Shown here: positions 25,002-30,835 of the stretch, piece by piece | How the letters are laid out: each line of letters starts with the position of its first letter | How positions within the stretch are numbered: the first letter of the stretch is position 1 | Source: an uncultured Pelagibacteraceae bacterium | GTDB lineage: Bacteria > Pseudomonadota > Alphaproteobacteria > Pelagibacterales > Pelagibacteraceae | Direction: 5' to 3' | NCBI GenBank assembly: GCA_902616645.1 | Contig: CACMTO010000008.1 | Location: 1-39,231, forward strand | Length of the DNA: 39,231 bases | The notes under the pieces: generated by a model | Database searches by the model: none | What the model was told of the DNA's origin: nothing | The model's input: only the letters and a program-made list of their open reading frames with translations | Program-made: the position numbers and the translations under genes

Positions 25002-25014
25002 AGACTGAGAGTTT
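25002..25014. promoter_or_regulatory. Operator candidate O3 (degenerate) within the early promoter region
   Basis: AGACTGAGAGTTT keeps 11 of 13 positions of the O1/O2 core. It lies 31 bases after O2 and 12 bases before the start codon of the exonuclease gene. A weak promoter (TTGCTT at 24,992 and TAAGAC at 25,014) would place it in the spacer, so bound repressor would block early transcription. Confidence 0.5.
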
Positions 25015-25017
25015 AAG

Positions 25018-25046
25018 ACACTATCAATGATAAAAAACGATAGTGT
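25018..25046 (+). promoter_or_regulatory. Hairpin with the exonuclease start codon in its loop
   Basis: ACACTATC (25,018-25,025) pairs with GATAGTGT (25,039-25,046), leaving a 13-base loop that contains the ATG at 25,027. The gene has no Shine-Dalgarno site. If the mRNA begins upstream of the stem, the hairpin could limit initiation. If it starts at the ATG, the arm is missing from the mRNA. Confidence 0.45.
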
Positions 25047-26055
25047 TATAGATCCTTTACACGAGTTAGTGCTTCCAAAGTGGGCAACTACTCTTGGTCA
25101 AACTCATCACTCAGCAACTCAACTACTTATGTCAGATGGTCCATACGTATTTAGGTATTGCGAACTTACTCAAGCAGAAAGACGAATGATACCAGGTAAT
25201 GCACAAATGAAAGCTGGTGTAGCAGTTGGTGATGCGCTGCAAGATTATTATGCAGATACAAAATGGAGTTTAAATCCAATTACAAAAAAATTAATGCCTT
25301 ATGCTAATGCAAAAAAAGGTACAGAAAAATCAGAAATAATAAAAGACGTATTAGAAAAATATAATAAGTATCAACCTATAGATCCAAAGGATCAAGAAAA
25401 ATTCGATAAATATCAAACAGAAATTACTGAAGTTATTACAAACGGTTTCCTTGCAATGGAAGAGTTAGGTGCAGGAAATCTTTATCCTATCACTTGCGAA
25501 GAACAAATTAGTATTGGTCAAGAAAAAACGGATCTCCTGTTGCCGTATGTTGGTCGTACTGATTTTGCATTAGGCGGAGTTAGAGAAGTTGACGGTGTTA
25601 TTGATGCTCCTATCCCATCAAGTATTGTCGAATTAAAAACTCAATGGTCTAAACTTGGCAAGGTAAAGAAAAATGGTGAGCGTAGTTTTATTAGTTTGCA
25701 CGCTCCCACTGCACCTAGTTTCAATCACGTTGCACAATGTAGTGTATATGCAGCTTTTTATGATTATAAAGTTCCAGTAAGTTTAGTTTATGTAACTAAA
25801 ACTGGTTACAAAATATTTGATTGTGAGAACACCAGCTTACTAACTTCATCTGAATTAGAAAAAACATTTAAAAATTTAAACAACGTAGCAAGAAGAAGAG
25901 AAAAACTTTTTGGTATGTTTGAAAATCAAACTAGAGAAAATTTAATTAAAAGTGTTGCAGCTATAGTAGATCCAAACTGGGATCATCCATATGCGTGGCA
26001 TGGAATTGGTGATGAATTTTTATTCAGAGCAAAAAAATTATGGAATTTTACTTAG
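25027..26055 (+). CDS. RecB-type (PD-(D/E)XK) phage exonuclease
   Basis: A 342-residue nuclease. The RecB-family core is visible: D179 in VGRTDFALG, E202-x-K204 in SIVELKT, and the QxxxY motif (Q237, Y241) in HVAQCSVYAAFY, followed by SLVYVTKTGYKIF. Proteins of this type resect double-stranded ends to give single strands for annealing, like lambda exonuclease. The next gene codes for a Rad52/ERF-like annealing protein, which supports this pairing. It is the first gene of the rightward early operon, under operators O2/O3, and its start codon lies within a hairpin loop. Confidence 0.82.
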   Translation: MIKNDSVIDPLHELVLPKWATTLGQTHHSATQLLMSDGPYVFRYCELTQAERRMIPGNAQMKAGVAVGDALQDYYADTKWSLNPITKKLMPYANAKKGTEKSEIIKDVLEKYNKYQPIDPKDQEKFDKYQTEITEVITNGFLAMEELGAGNLYPITCEEQISIGQEKTDLLLPYVGRTDFALGGVREVDGVIDAPIPSSIVELKTQWSKLGKVKKNGERSFISLHAPTAPSFNHVAQCSVYAAFYDYKVPVSLVYVTKTGYKIFDCENTSLLTSSELEKTFKNLNNVARRREKLFGMFENQTRENLIKSVAAIVDPNWDHPYAWHGIGDEFLFRAKKLWNFT

Positions 26056-26063
26056 GAGGTTAA

Positions 26064-26663
26064 ATGTCAAAAGAAAAAGTAAAAATAGTGCCTGATGATT
26101 TAATCCTCTGCATCAATGACTTTAAAAGAAGTCTTAATGGTCAGACGATTAATGTTATGGGCAAAGATTATGCAACTGTCGCATTAAGGCTTGCAGTTGC
26201 TAGACGTAATCTAGGATCAAGATTAAGAATTGAAACTGAGATTATGCACAACGATAAGGAAACTTGCGTTGTAAAAGCAACAGTTCTTATTAATGGAATG
26301 ATAGTTGCAACTGGTCTTGCTGAAGAGAAAAAAAATGCAAGCAGGATCAATCAAACATCTGCTCTTGAAAACTGCGAAACATCTGCAGTTGGAAGAGCAT
26401 TAGCTTTTTGCGGTATGACTAACGATAAAATCGCAAGTGCTGAGGAAGTATCAGCTGCAATAGAGCAGCAATCTAAAAAAGTCCAAGAGGTTCTGAAGTC
26501 GTTACAGTCAGTCAGTCATCTAGGCAATTATCAAAAGTGGATCACCGACAACAAAACTTTTTTAGCTGATTTAAAATGGAACAATCCATTGAGCTATGAC
26601 AGTTTTATGAAGGAGTTCGCTTCAATTAAATCTCAACTCAAATCAAAAGGAGTTTTACAATAA
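26064..26663 (+). CDS. Rad52/ERF-like single-strand annealing protein
   Basis: A 199-residue protein. The N-terminal 130 residues carry the characteristic segment GKDYATVALRLAVARRNLGS, then strands with VVKATVLING, and SALENCETSAVGRALAFCG (ETSA starts at residue 105), which is typical of phage annealing proteins of the Rad52/ERF kind. They coat resected DNA ends and pair them with homologous single strands. The upstream RecB-type exonuclease is only 8 bases away, and the ribosome site AGGAGG lies in front of the start. The C-terminal 60 residues are helical and variable. Which of the related families it belongs to needs profile comparison. Confidence 0.8.
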   Translation: MSKEKVKIVPDDLILCINDFKRSLNGQTINVMGKDYATVALRLAVARRNLGSRLRIETEIMHNDKETCVVKATVLINGMIVATGLAEEKKNASRINQTSALENCETSAVGRALAFCGMTNDKIASAEEVSAAIEQQSKKVQEVLKSLQSVSHLGNYQKWITDNKTFLADLKWNNPLSYDSFMKEFASIKSQLKSKGVLQ

Positions 26664-26938
26664 TGAGTGAAGAGCAAAAAAAAGAAAGACCACAATTAGG
26701 TCTTGCAATACCAGTTACGAATAAGGCGAAAGCATCAAGCTACGATCTTAAAGGTAACATAATGATCGATGGCAAAAGCTATCGGTTTGGAGCTTACAAA
26801 GCTCAAGCAAAAGGCAATGGTAAATTGGCTGCTGGTCAAGAATACTATTACTTCCATCGTGTTGAAGCCATGGATGCTGCAACAACTGGAGCTGCTGGAG
26901 CTGCTACTGATTTTAATCCTGCGGAGCTGGAGGCTTAG
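26663..26938 (+). CDS. Small recombination-operon protein, possibly SSB-like
   Basis: A 91-residue protein whose start overlaps the stop of the annealing protein. It has a beta-rich middle (KGNIMIDGKSYRFGAYKAQA; QEYYYFHRVE) and an Ala/Gly-rich acidic tail ending DFNPAELEA. Single-stranded DNA binding proteins have a similar order of an OB-like body and a flexible acidic tip, and the position after exonuclease and annealing genes fits, but no firm OB-fold signature is visible. Treat the function as a suggestion. Confidence 0.6.
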   Translation: MSEEQKKERPQLGLAIPVTNKAKASSYDLKGNIMIDGKSYRFGAYKAQAKGNGKLAAGQEYYYFHRVEAMDAATTGAAGAATDFNPAELEA

Positions 26939-26940
26939 TT

Positions 26941-27111
26941 ATGGATGCAGATAAGTTCAAATCAGTGGCGATAAACATTAAGACATACAGATTGCTTGAA
27001 GAGTTATCGCAGAAAAAATTTGAGCTGCCTATCAGTATGTCAAAAACCGTAGAGTTCTTTATCCAAAAAGGACACGAAGAGTTTAAAGATGCAAATCGAA
27101 AAGCTAAGTAA
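26941..27111 (+). CDS. Ribbon-helix-helix-type small protein
   Basis: A 56-residue protein starting at the ATG at 26,941, two bases after the previous stop. The pattern is a short strand (KSVAINIKTYRLLEELSQ), a second helix and turn (LPISMSKTVEFFIQKGHEEF) and a charged tail. That matches Arc/CopG-like ribbon-helix-helix regulators, which bind DNA as dimers. As part of the early operon it may regulate early or lysogeny genes. It overlaps the next gene by 23 bases. Confidence 0.65.
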   Translation: MDADKFKSVAINIKTYRLLEELSQKKFELPISMSKTVEFFIQKGHEEFKDANRKAK

Positions 27112-27397
27112 AGAACTCAAAAGTTTACGGAAAATCAAATCCGATGAGTACGGTCCATTTAATAAGAAGATGCAAGCGATTGCAGATATATGGACTGTAC
27201 TTGTTGGAAAAAAAATAAGACCTCACCAGGTCGCTCTTATGTATGCAGCAGCAAAAATTGTAAGAGCAAACAATGAATACAAATACGACAGTTATATTGA
27301 TGCAATCAACTACTTGGTTCAGGCAGATGAAATTCACCGAGAAGATGTCTCGGAATTGGTCGATAGCTACTTTCCCAAATCGGATGTCTCTTTATGA
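27089..27397 (+). CDS. DUF6378-like phage protein
   Basis: A 102-residue protein. The segments IADIWTVLVGKKIRPHQVAL and YAAAKIVRANNEYKYDSYID are the conserved part of a small phage family (DUF6378-like), with YLVQADEIH after it. The function is not known; members are found in early regions of many phages. It overlaps the ribbon-helix-helix gene at its start and a possible 37-residue gene at its end. Confidence 0.75.
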   Translation: MQIEKLSKELKSLRKIKSDEYGPFNKKMQAIADIWTVLVGKKIRPHQVALMYAAAKIVRANNEYKYDSYIDAINYLVQADEIHREDVSELVDSYFPKSDVSL

Positions 27398-27497
27398 GTT
27401 CAAACTGGAAATGGAATTTTGCGGCTTCAACTCAATTAATGCAGAACACTTTTATAAAATTTATATAGATGAACATAATAAACAAAAATCAGAATAA
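27384..27497 (+). CDS. Possible 37-residue protein
   Basis: A short frame from an ATG at 27,384, overlapping the DUF6378-like gene by 14 bases and the next gene by 29 bases. The amino-acid composition (LYEFKLEMEFCGFNSI) looks coding, with mixed aromatic and acidic residues. It fills an otherwise 71-base gap. The evidence is position and composition only. Confidence 0.35.
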   Translation: MSLYEFKLEMEFCGFNSINAEHFYKIYIDEHNKQKSE

Positions 27498-27756
27498 TGT
27501 AGTCTTACTTAAAGACGGTATAGAAAATAAAAAATTAAAAGAAGCTCAAGATCGTTTTCATGTAATAGTAGGATCTATTGATGTGAAGATGCAATCAGCT
27601 CACTGGCAAGTTACAGCCTTTGATGATGAAGAGCTTGAAGTCCTGGCAAATTTTGGCGAAACAATAAAGTTTCCGCACCCAACTACAGCACTAAGAGTAG
27701 CTGCTGTTCTATCAACATTTTTACTTAAACACAGAGAGGTATTTTCTTATGAGTAA
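27469..27756 (+). CDS. Hypothetical early protein (95 aa)
   Basis: A 95-residue protein of unknown function. An N-terminal charged part is followed by FHVIVGSIDVKMQSAHWQVT, an acidic turn (FDDEELEVLANF) and a C-terminal helix (ALRVAAVLSTFLLKHREVF). It overlaps the next gene by 8 bases, so translation is probably coupled. No family is recognised. Confidence 0.6.
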   Translation: MNIINKNQNNVVLLKDGIENKKLKEAQDRFHVIVGSIDVKMQSAHWQVTAFDDEELEVLANFGETIKFPHPTTALRVAAVLSTFLLKHREVFSYE

Positions 27757-28009
27757 AGAACGAGTACATACAAAGTCTCTTCATAAAAAAGAGTTCTTTG
27801 ACAAAACAAAAGGACCATACGCAGCTTTAGGTGGACCTTTATATATTAAAAAATATTTAGGTAAGGCAACTTATCTTATTCAAGCATCTGATAGTTTCTA
27901 TCACGAAATATCACCAGCTTGTTTTGAAGCTACAATAGCAAGATCAACAACAATAGATACAGATGCAGTAAAGAAAAAACTGGAGGCTTTCAATGGACAG
28001 AAGAGCTAG
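27749..28009 (+). CDS. Hypothetical early protein (86 aa)
   Basis: An 86-residue basic protein. It begins with SKERVHTKSLHKKEFFDKTK, has a beta-like middle (GPLYIKKYLGKATYLIQASD) and a C-terminal helix. Overlaps both neighbours (8 and 17 bases). No motif is recognised. The upstream gene has a matching ending frame, so it belongs to the same operon. Confidence 0.6.
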   Translation: MSKERVHTKSLHKKEFFDKTKGPYAALGGPLYIKKYLGKATYLIQASDSFYHEISPACFEATIARSTTIDTDAVKKKLEAFNGQKS

Positions 28010-28370
28010 AAGAGATCACACTTGTAACTGGTGGAATGATACATTTGGTAAAAACCTTAGATATGTAAGAAATAGAAGAAAGCTAACACTGCAGAAATTA
28101 GCATCATTAGCAGGCGTTAGATACCAGCAGATAGGCAAGTATGAGCTTGGTGTGGATCAGATGTCAGCTTACAGACTATGGCAGTTATCGCAGCTCCTAA
28201 AGGTAAAAATAAAATATTTCTTTGATCCAACATATATCGAGAGAATGAATAATTATCATAAAGGTAAAACTTTTCATGCGGCTATGCCGCCAGAGTTATT
28301 GGATATAGACCAACTGCAGGCAGCTGCAGCTGAAGCTATGGATCAAGCGGAGGTGCAAGCAAGCTTATAA
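27993..28370 (+). CDS. XRE-type regulator (125 aa)
   Basis: A 125-residue DNA-binding protein. The N-terminus carries an XRE helix-turn-helix: LRYVRNRRKLTLQKLASLAG, then VRYQQIGKYELGVDQMSAYR, then LWQLSQLLKVKIKYFFDP. This is the common phage Cro/C2-like fold. The last 40 residues are Ala/Glu/Gln-rich. Being part of the early operon, it may act as an anti-repressor or Cro-like switch. Its start overlaps the previous gene by 17 bases. Confidence 0.85.
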   Translation: MDRRARRDHTCNWWNDTFGKNLRYVRNRRKLTLQKLASLAGVRYQQIGKYELGVDQMSAYRLWQLSQLLKVKIKYFFDPTYIERMNNYHKGKTFHAAMPPELLDIDQLQAAAAEAMDQAEVQASL

Positions 28371-28374
28371 TGTT

Positions 28375-28548
28375 ATGGCTAAAATTATTAAGGTTACGAC
28401 TGGTACTGTTGATGTTGTTGTTGAGGAAGAGTTTGACAGTGAAGATAAAGCTCTGGTTGGCAACGAGCCAAATAAAGCAGTCGTGGAAATTACAGAGTTT
28501 AAGATTGAAAATACAAAGTGGAAAAGAGGAAAAGTAGAAAATGAATAA
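28375..28548 (+). CDS. Small beta-rich hypothetical protein (57 aa)
   Basis: A short protein starting four bases after the XRE gene and overlapping the next by 8 bases. It has alternating hydrophobic and acidic residues (KIIKVTTGTVDVVVEEEFDS; AVVEITEFKIENTKWKRG), suggesting a small beta structure. Tight spacing and orientation support it as a real gene. Function unknown. Confidence 0.55.
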   Translation: MAKIIKVTTGTVDVVVEEEFDSEDKALVGNEPNKAVVEITEFKIENTKWKRGKVENE

Positions 28549-28822
28549 AGTACCTTATGATCTTCCAAAAGATAGCAGGCTTACAAGAATGAGAAAGAGG
28601 CTGCAAGGCTTGCAAAGAGTTGCTGCAGCTATAAATGATTTATATATCTATGGTGTTTATCCTTCCAACTATCCTAATTTAACAACTGTTTTAGAGCAGG
28701 CAAAGGACCATACTAAACATATCATCAAAGAAACAAAACAAGAGATAGCTTTATATGATGATCCAATGGACCAATACGATTTAACAGATAATGACAATTT
28801 GGAGGTAATAAAAGATGAGTAA
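28541..28822 (+). CDS. Hypothetical early protein (93 aa)
   Basis: A 93-residue protein with a basic N-terminal helix (DSRLTRMRKRLQGLQRVAAA) and a long acidic C-terminus (YDDPMDQYDLTDNDNLEVIK). Overlaps both neighbours by 8 bases. No family recognised. The charge split could suit a nucleic-acid binding antagonist, but this is only a thought. Confidence 0.6.
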   Translation: MNKVPYDLPKDSRLTRMRKRLQGLQRVAAAINDLYIYGVYPSNYPNLTTVLEQAKDHTKHIIKETKQEIALYDDPMDQYDLTDNDNLEVIKDE

Positions 28823-29036
28823 AGATAACTGGATTAAAGATCCTTTATCAAAAGAAAATTCTGAAAAATTAGAACTAGCAGTAAAAGATATTTCAAAGGC
28901 TGCTTTAGTACATAAAATTGAAACACTGGCGGATGAGCTAAGAGTAATAACTCAAGAGAGAGATACTTTGAGTAAGGAAAATGAAAAACTTACTGAAGAG
29001 AACTCAAACATCCAATTACTTGTAGGTAAGAAATAG
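28815..29036 (+). CDS. Small coiled-coil protein, last gene of the early operon
   Basis: A 73-residue protein with a predicted coiled coil in its second half (LADELRVITQERDTLSKENE, then KLTEENSNIQLLVGKK) and a charged first half. The preceding gene overlaps it by 8 bases. It ends the rightward operon; the non-coding block with strong hairpins starts right after its stop. Function unknown. Confidence 0.6.
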   Translation: MSKDNWIKDPLSKENSEKLELAVKDISKAALVHKIETLADELRVITQERDTLSKENEKLTEENSNIQLLVGKK

Positions 29037-29174
29037 TGTTCAAAGTTGCTCACCGAGGCTTCTTTCTGAAAGTCCTGGATATATACGTTTCCTCGGACCG
29101 AGCAGTCATCATGTTGCGTATATAACTAGGCAAATGCTGGAGGAGATAGGACCTCCAGCTATTTACCATAATAT
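29037..29174. other. Structured non-coding gap after the early operon
   Basis: 138 bases without a gene, between the convergent early operon and the integrase. It contains CCGAGG (29,053-29,058) pairing with CCTCGG (29,091-29,096), a local palindrome CTCGG-A-CCGAG (29,092-29,102), and the strong stem GCTGGAGG/CCTCCAGC. GC content is far higher than in the neighbouring genes. It could code for a small RNA, or act as a transcript end for both converging operons. Confidence 0.5.
29136..29159. terminator. Strong hairpin between converging operons, likely terminator
   Basis: GCTGGAGG and CCTCCAGC form an 8-bp GC-rich stem with an 8-base loop. The tails are A/T-rich (TATTTACC on the right, TAGTTATATAC reading left) but have no clean U-run. 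It lies between the early operon end and the integrase stop, so it may act on both. Confidence 0.55.
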
Positions 29175-30449
29175 TTAATTTATTAATTTAACTTCTTTGT
29201 TACGTGCAGCTTCTATTTTTGCAGCAATCTTATGATGCTCTTTAGTATCTAAAAGATCGTGGTCACCATATATATCTCTAGTCGTAGAGTATAAATCATG
29301 TCCCATAATTTTCTTGATATAGTTATCAGATAACTCAAGCCTTTGTCTTTCTTGAATTAACTGAGCTGCTTTTAGATGCCTCCAAGTTTTAGATGCACAG
29401 TCTTTAAATGGCGACCAAATAATTCTAAACTTATGAGAACTATTGGATCTATGCCACTCAAGCTTTGCTAAACCTAATTGTTCATACGTTGCATAAACAA
29501 CTTTTCTAAACATATAAGGTGACAATGGATTTTTACCTCTGGTTGCAGCAATCAAATAATCAGATGCAGGAAAATTTTTATTAGAATAATCTAGCATCCA
29601 TTTAAGAACTTTAGCTGCTTTACCATTTGGATCAAAGTAAACAAACCTTTTAGATCCTTTATTTTTTGTTTCGGATCTATAGGTCCAGTTCTCAGCATCC
29701 CAAGCACCTTGTATATCTACATAACCTTGAACAACATTTATTTGAGATTTTTTCAAACCTAATATTTCAGATCTTCTAAATCCAAAATAAAATAAAATAT
29801 GAAAAATCATACAAGCATAAGAAAATTTATAATCATCTTCTCTATGCTCCCAAACAAAGCTTATAAGTCTAGCAGCATCTTTAGGATTTATAACAGTTGC
29901 TTTAACTGGATCTCTAAGATTGCTATCCATAGGCTCATACTGCTCAGGTATTCTATAGTCCATAGCTGATTGAAAATTTTTGTGATATTCGTTGGATGAA
30001 CACCACTTAAAAAATCTTCTAAGATTAGCAAGAACAAGATTAGCAGTTTTATATAGCTCAGGTTTTGTGCCTTCAGCTAATAGCTTATCTATAAATTCCT
30101 GCAGTTTCTTACCACCTATTGTATGAACTGGACAGTCATAGAAGTTTGGTTTTATGTAGTTGTTAAAATGAGACATATATCTATCGCCTGCAGATTTAGT
30201 TATGCAAGTTTTGATATTACGTCCACCTTGTTGCTTTTGAGTTGCAAACTTTAAAAACAGTTCATGAAAACTGTATTCCTTATCTACAACTTTTTCTAAG
30301 TGCGCAGCTATACGATGTTTTTCTACGTACTTATCAGCCAACGCTCTAGTTGGAAAATCAGCTATTTGTTTCTGTTTTCCATCTATTATTTTTTGGACAA
30401 CATATTTTTTATTTTTATATCTTATCCAATATTTATGATCTTTAGTCAT
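29175..30449 (-). CDS. int: Tyrosine recombinase (integrase)
   Basis: A 424-residue integrase. The N-terminal arm-binding part is followed by a core-binding domain (about 75-190) and a catalytic domain. Box I is FHILFYFGFRRSEILGLKKS with the catalytic Arg. Box II is KTWRHLKAAQLI, where the usual HxxR His is replaced by Lys, a common variant. The end is IMGHDLYSTTRDIYGDH with the conserved His and the Tyr nucleophile. Length is normal for phage integrases. It lies 235 bases from the 3' end of a tRNA-Met, the likely attachment site, and carries out integration and, with an excisionase, excision. Confidence 0.95.
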   Translation of the reverse strand: MTKDHKYWIRYKNKKYVVQKIIDGKQKQIADFPTRALADKYVEKHRIAAHLEKVVDKEYSFHELFLKFATQKQQGGRNIKTCITKSAGDRYMSHFNNYIKPNFYDCPVHTIGGKKLQEFIDKLLAEGTKPELYKTANLVLANLRRFFKWCSSNEYHKNFQSAMDYRIPEQYEPMDSNLRDPVKATVINPKDAARLISFVWEHREDDYKFSYACMIFHILFYFGFRRSEILGLKKSQINVVQGYVDIQGAWDAENWTYRSETKNKGSKRFVYFDPNGKAAKVLKWMLDYSNKNFPASDYLIAATRGKNPLSPYMFRKVVYATYEQLGLAKLEWHRSNSSHKFRIIWSPFKDCASKTWRHLKAAQLIQERQRLELSDNYIKKIMGHDLYSTTRDIYGDHDLLDTKEHHKIAAKIEAARNKEVKLIN

Positions 30450-30465
30450 AATGATTGAATAAGTA

Positions 30466-30483
30466 ACTCAGCTTATTTATCAA
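30466..30483 (-). promoter_or_regulatory. 18-base element shared with the leftward operon start (copy 2)
   Basis: ACTCAGCTTATTTATCAA; on the leftward strand TTGATAAATAAGCTGAGT, differing at one position from 23,240-23,257. It begins with a -35-like TTGATA, with a weak TATTCA 16 bases downstream, and ends 17 bases before the integrase ATG. Probably the integrase promoter or a control site in it. Confidence 0.55.
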
Positions 30484-30543
30484 CTGTACAAGGCTCTAAA
30501 TATTCTACTCATCAGAGAACAAACTTTAGAAACAAAAAAAGTC

Positions 30544-30562
30544 GGTACGCATTTGGTACGCA
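30544..30562. promoter_or_regulatory. GGTACG direct repeat, site B
   Basis: GGTACGCATTTGGTACGCA: two exact GGTACGCA copies separated by TTT, about 95 bases upstream of the integrase start. Same spacing and orientation as site A at 20,962. Integrase arm-type sites are often short direct repeats near the gene, so this could be such a site or an operator. Confidence 0.55.
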
Positions 30563-30625
30563 CCGTAAAATTAAAATTCCTAAATGTTATGATTTTCCTA
30601 TACTTTTTGATGTTCAGCAAAATCA

Positions 30626-30674
30626 CTTATTCTAACTCCTTTCGTTTTGGTTTCTTCGAAAAGGATTGAATAAG
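30626..30674. other. Long imperfect inverted repeat beside the tRNA 3' end
   Basis: CTTATTC pairs with GAATAAG at the ends, then TCCTT with AAGGA and TCG with CGA, with a 12-base loop and one bulge. It lies 10 bases from the tRNA 3' end, inside the phage. It may end the tRNA transcript, or be part of the attachment-site arms. There is no strong U-run after the stem. Confidence 0.5.
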
Positions 30675-30683
30675 AATACTTTT

Positions 30684-30705
30684 TGGTAGCGGGAAGTGGG
30701 ATCGA
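30684..30705. other. Inferred attR core within the tRNA 3' end
   Basis: The integrase-tRNA arrangement places the crossover in the tRNA 3' half. The matching copy (attL) should lie at the left prophage end, outside the window, so the core length cannot be measured here. Confidence 0.5.
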
Positions 30706-30760
30706 ACCACTGACCTCGGGCTTATGAGTCCCGCGCTCTAACCAACTGAGCTACCCCGCC
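30684..30760 (-). tRNA. tRNA-Met (CAU), probable prophage attachment target
   Basis: A 77-base tRNA with encoded CCA. It has the acceptor GGCGGGG with TCCCGCT, a D-arm (GCTC/GAGC), anticodon stem GCGGG/CCCGA-like with CAU anticodon (30,726-30,724) in the loop CTCATAA, and the T-arm AGTGG-TTCGATC-CCACT. The acceptor has G-U pairs at positions 1-72 and 7-66. Elongator Met fits best; tRNA-Ile2 with a modified CAU cannot be fully excluded. It is not the initiator, which would have a 1-72 mismatch and three GC pairs in the anticodon stem. Its 3' end faces the integrase. Confidence 0.93.
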
Positions 30761-30835
30761 AAAAATAATTGATGGTTTATACTACTTTTAATTTCTGTTG
30801 CAAACAAGTTTTGCTTTTAAATTTTTGAGTCGAAA

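Larger units (their letters stand above)
1..30700. mobile_element. Temperate podovirus-like prophage (left end outside window)
   Basis: The span carries terminase, portal, scaffold, capsid, T7-like tail tubular proteins, tail fibre, lysis genes, a repressor region, a recombination module and a tyrosine integrase. The integrase lies directly against the 3' end of a tRNA-Met, and ordinary bacterial metabolic genes begin on the other side of that tRNA. This is the usual layout of a tRNA-integrated prophage, so the right boundary is placed inside the tRNA 3' end. The left attachment site is not in the window, so the true length is unknown. Genes are intact and overlap tightly, which suggests a functional element. 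No phage RNA or DNA polymerase was found in the visible part. Confidence 0.92.

Noticed and set aside
27394..27468. 24-codon frame starting at the ATGA overlap after the DUF6378-like gene
   Set aside because: It is shorter and less coding-like than the alternative 37-residue frame in the same place.
20828..29129. The 12-base sequence GTATATAACTAG at 20,828 and 29,118
   Set aside because: A shared 12-mer is expected many times by chance in 39 kb of AT-rich DNA, and the flanks do not align convincingly.
1..30700. T7-type phage RNA polymerase promoters
   Set aside because: No polymerase gene is visible and I saw no conserved promoter series before late genes; the GGTACG pair occurs only twice.
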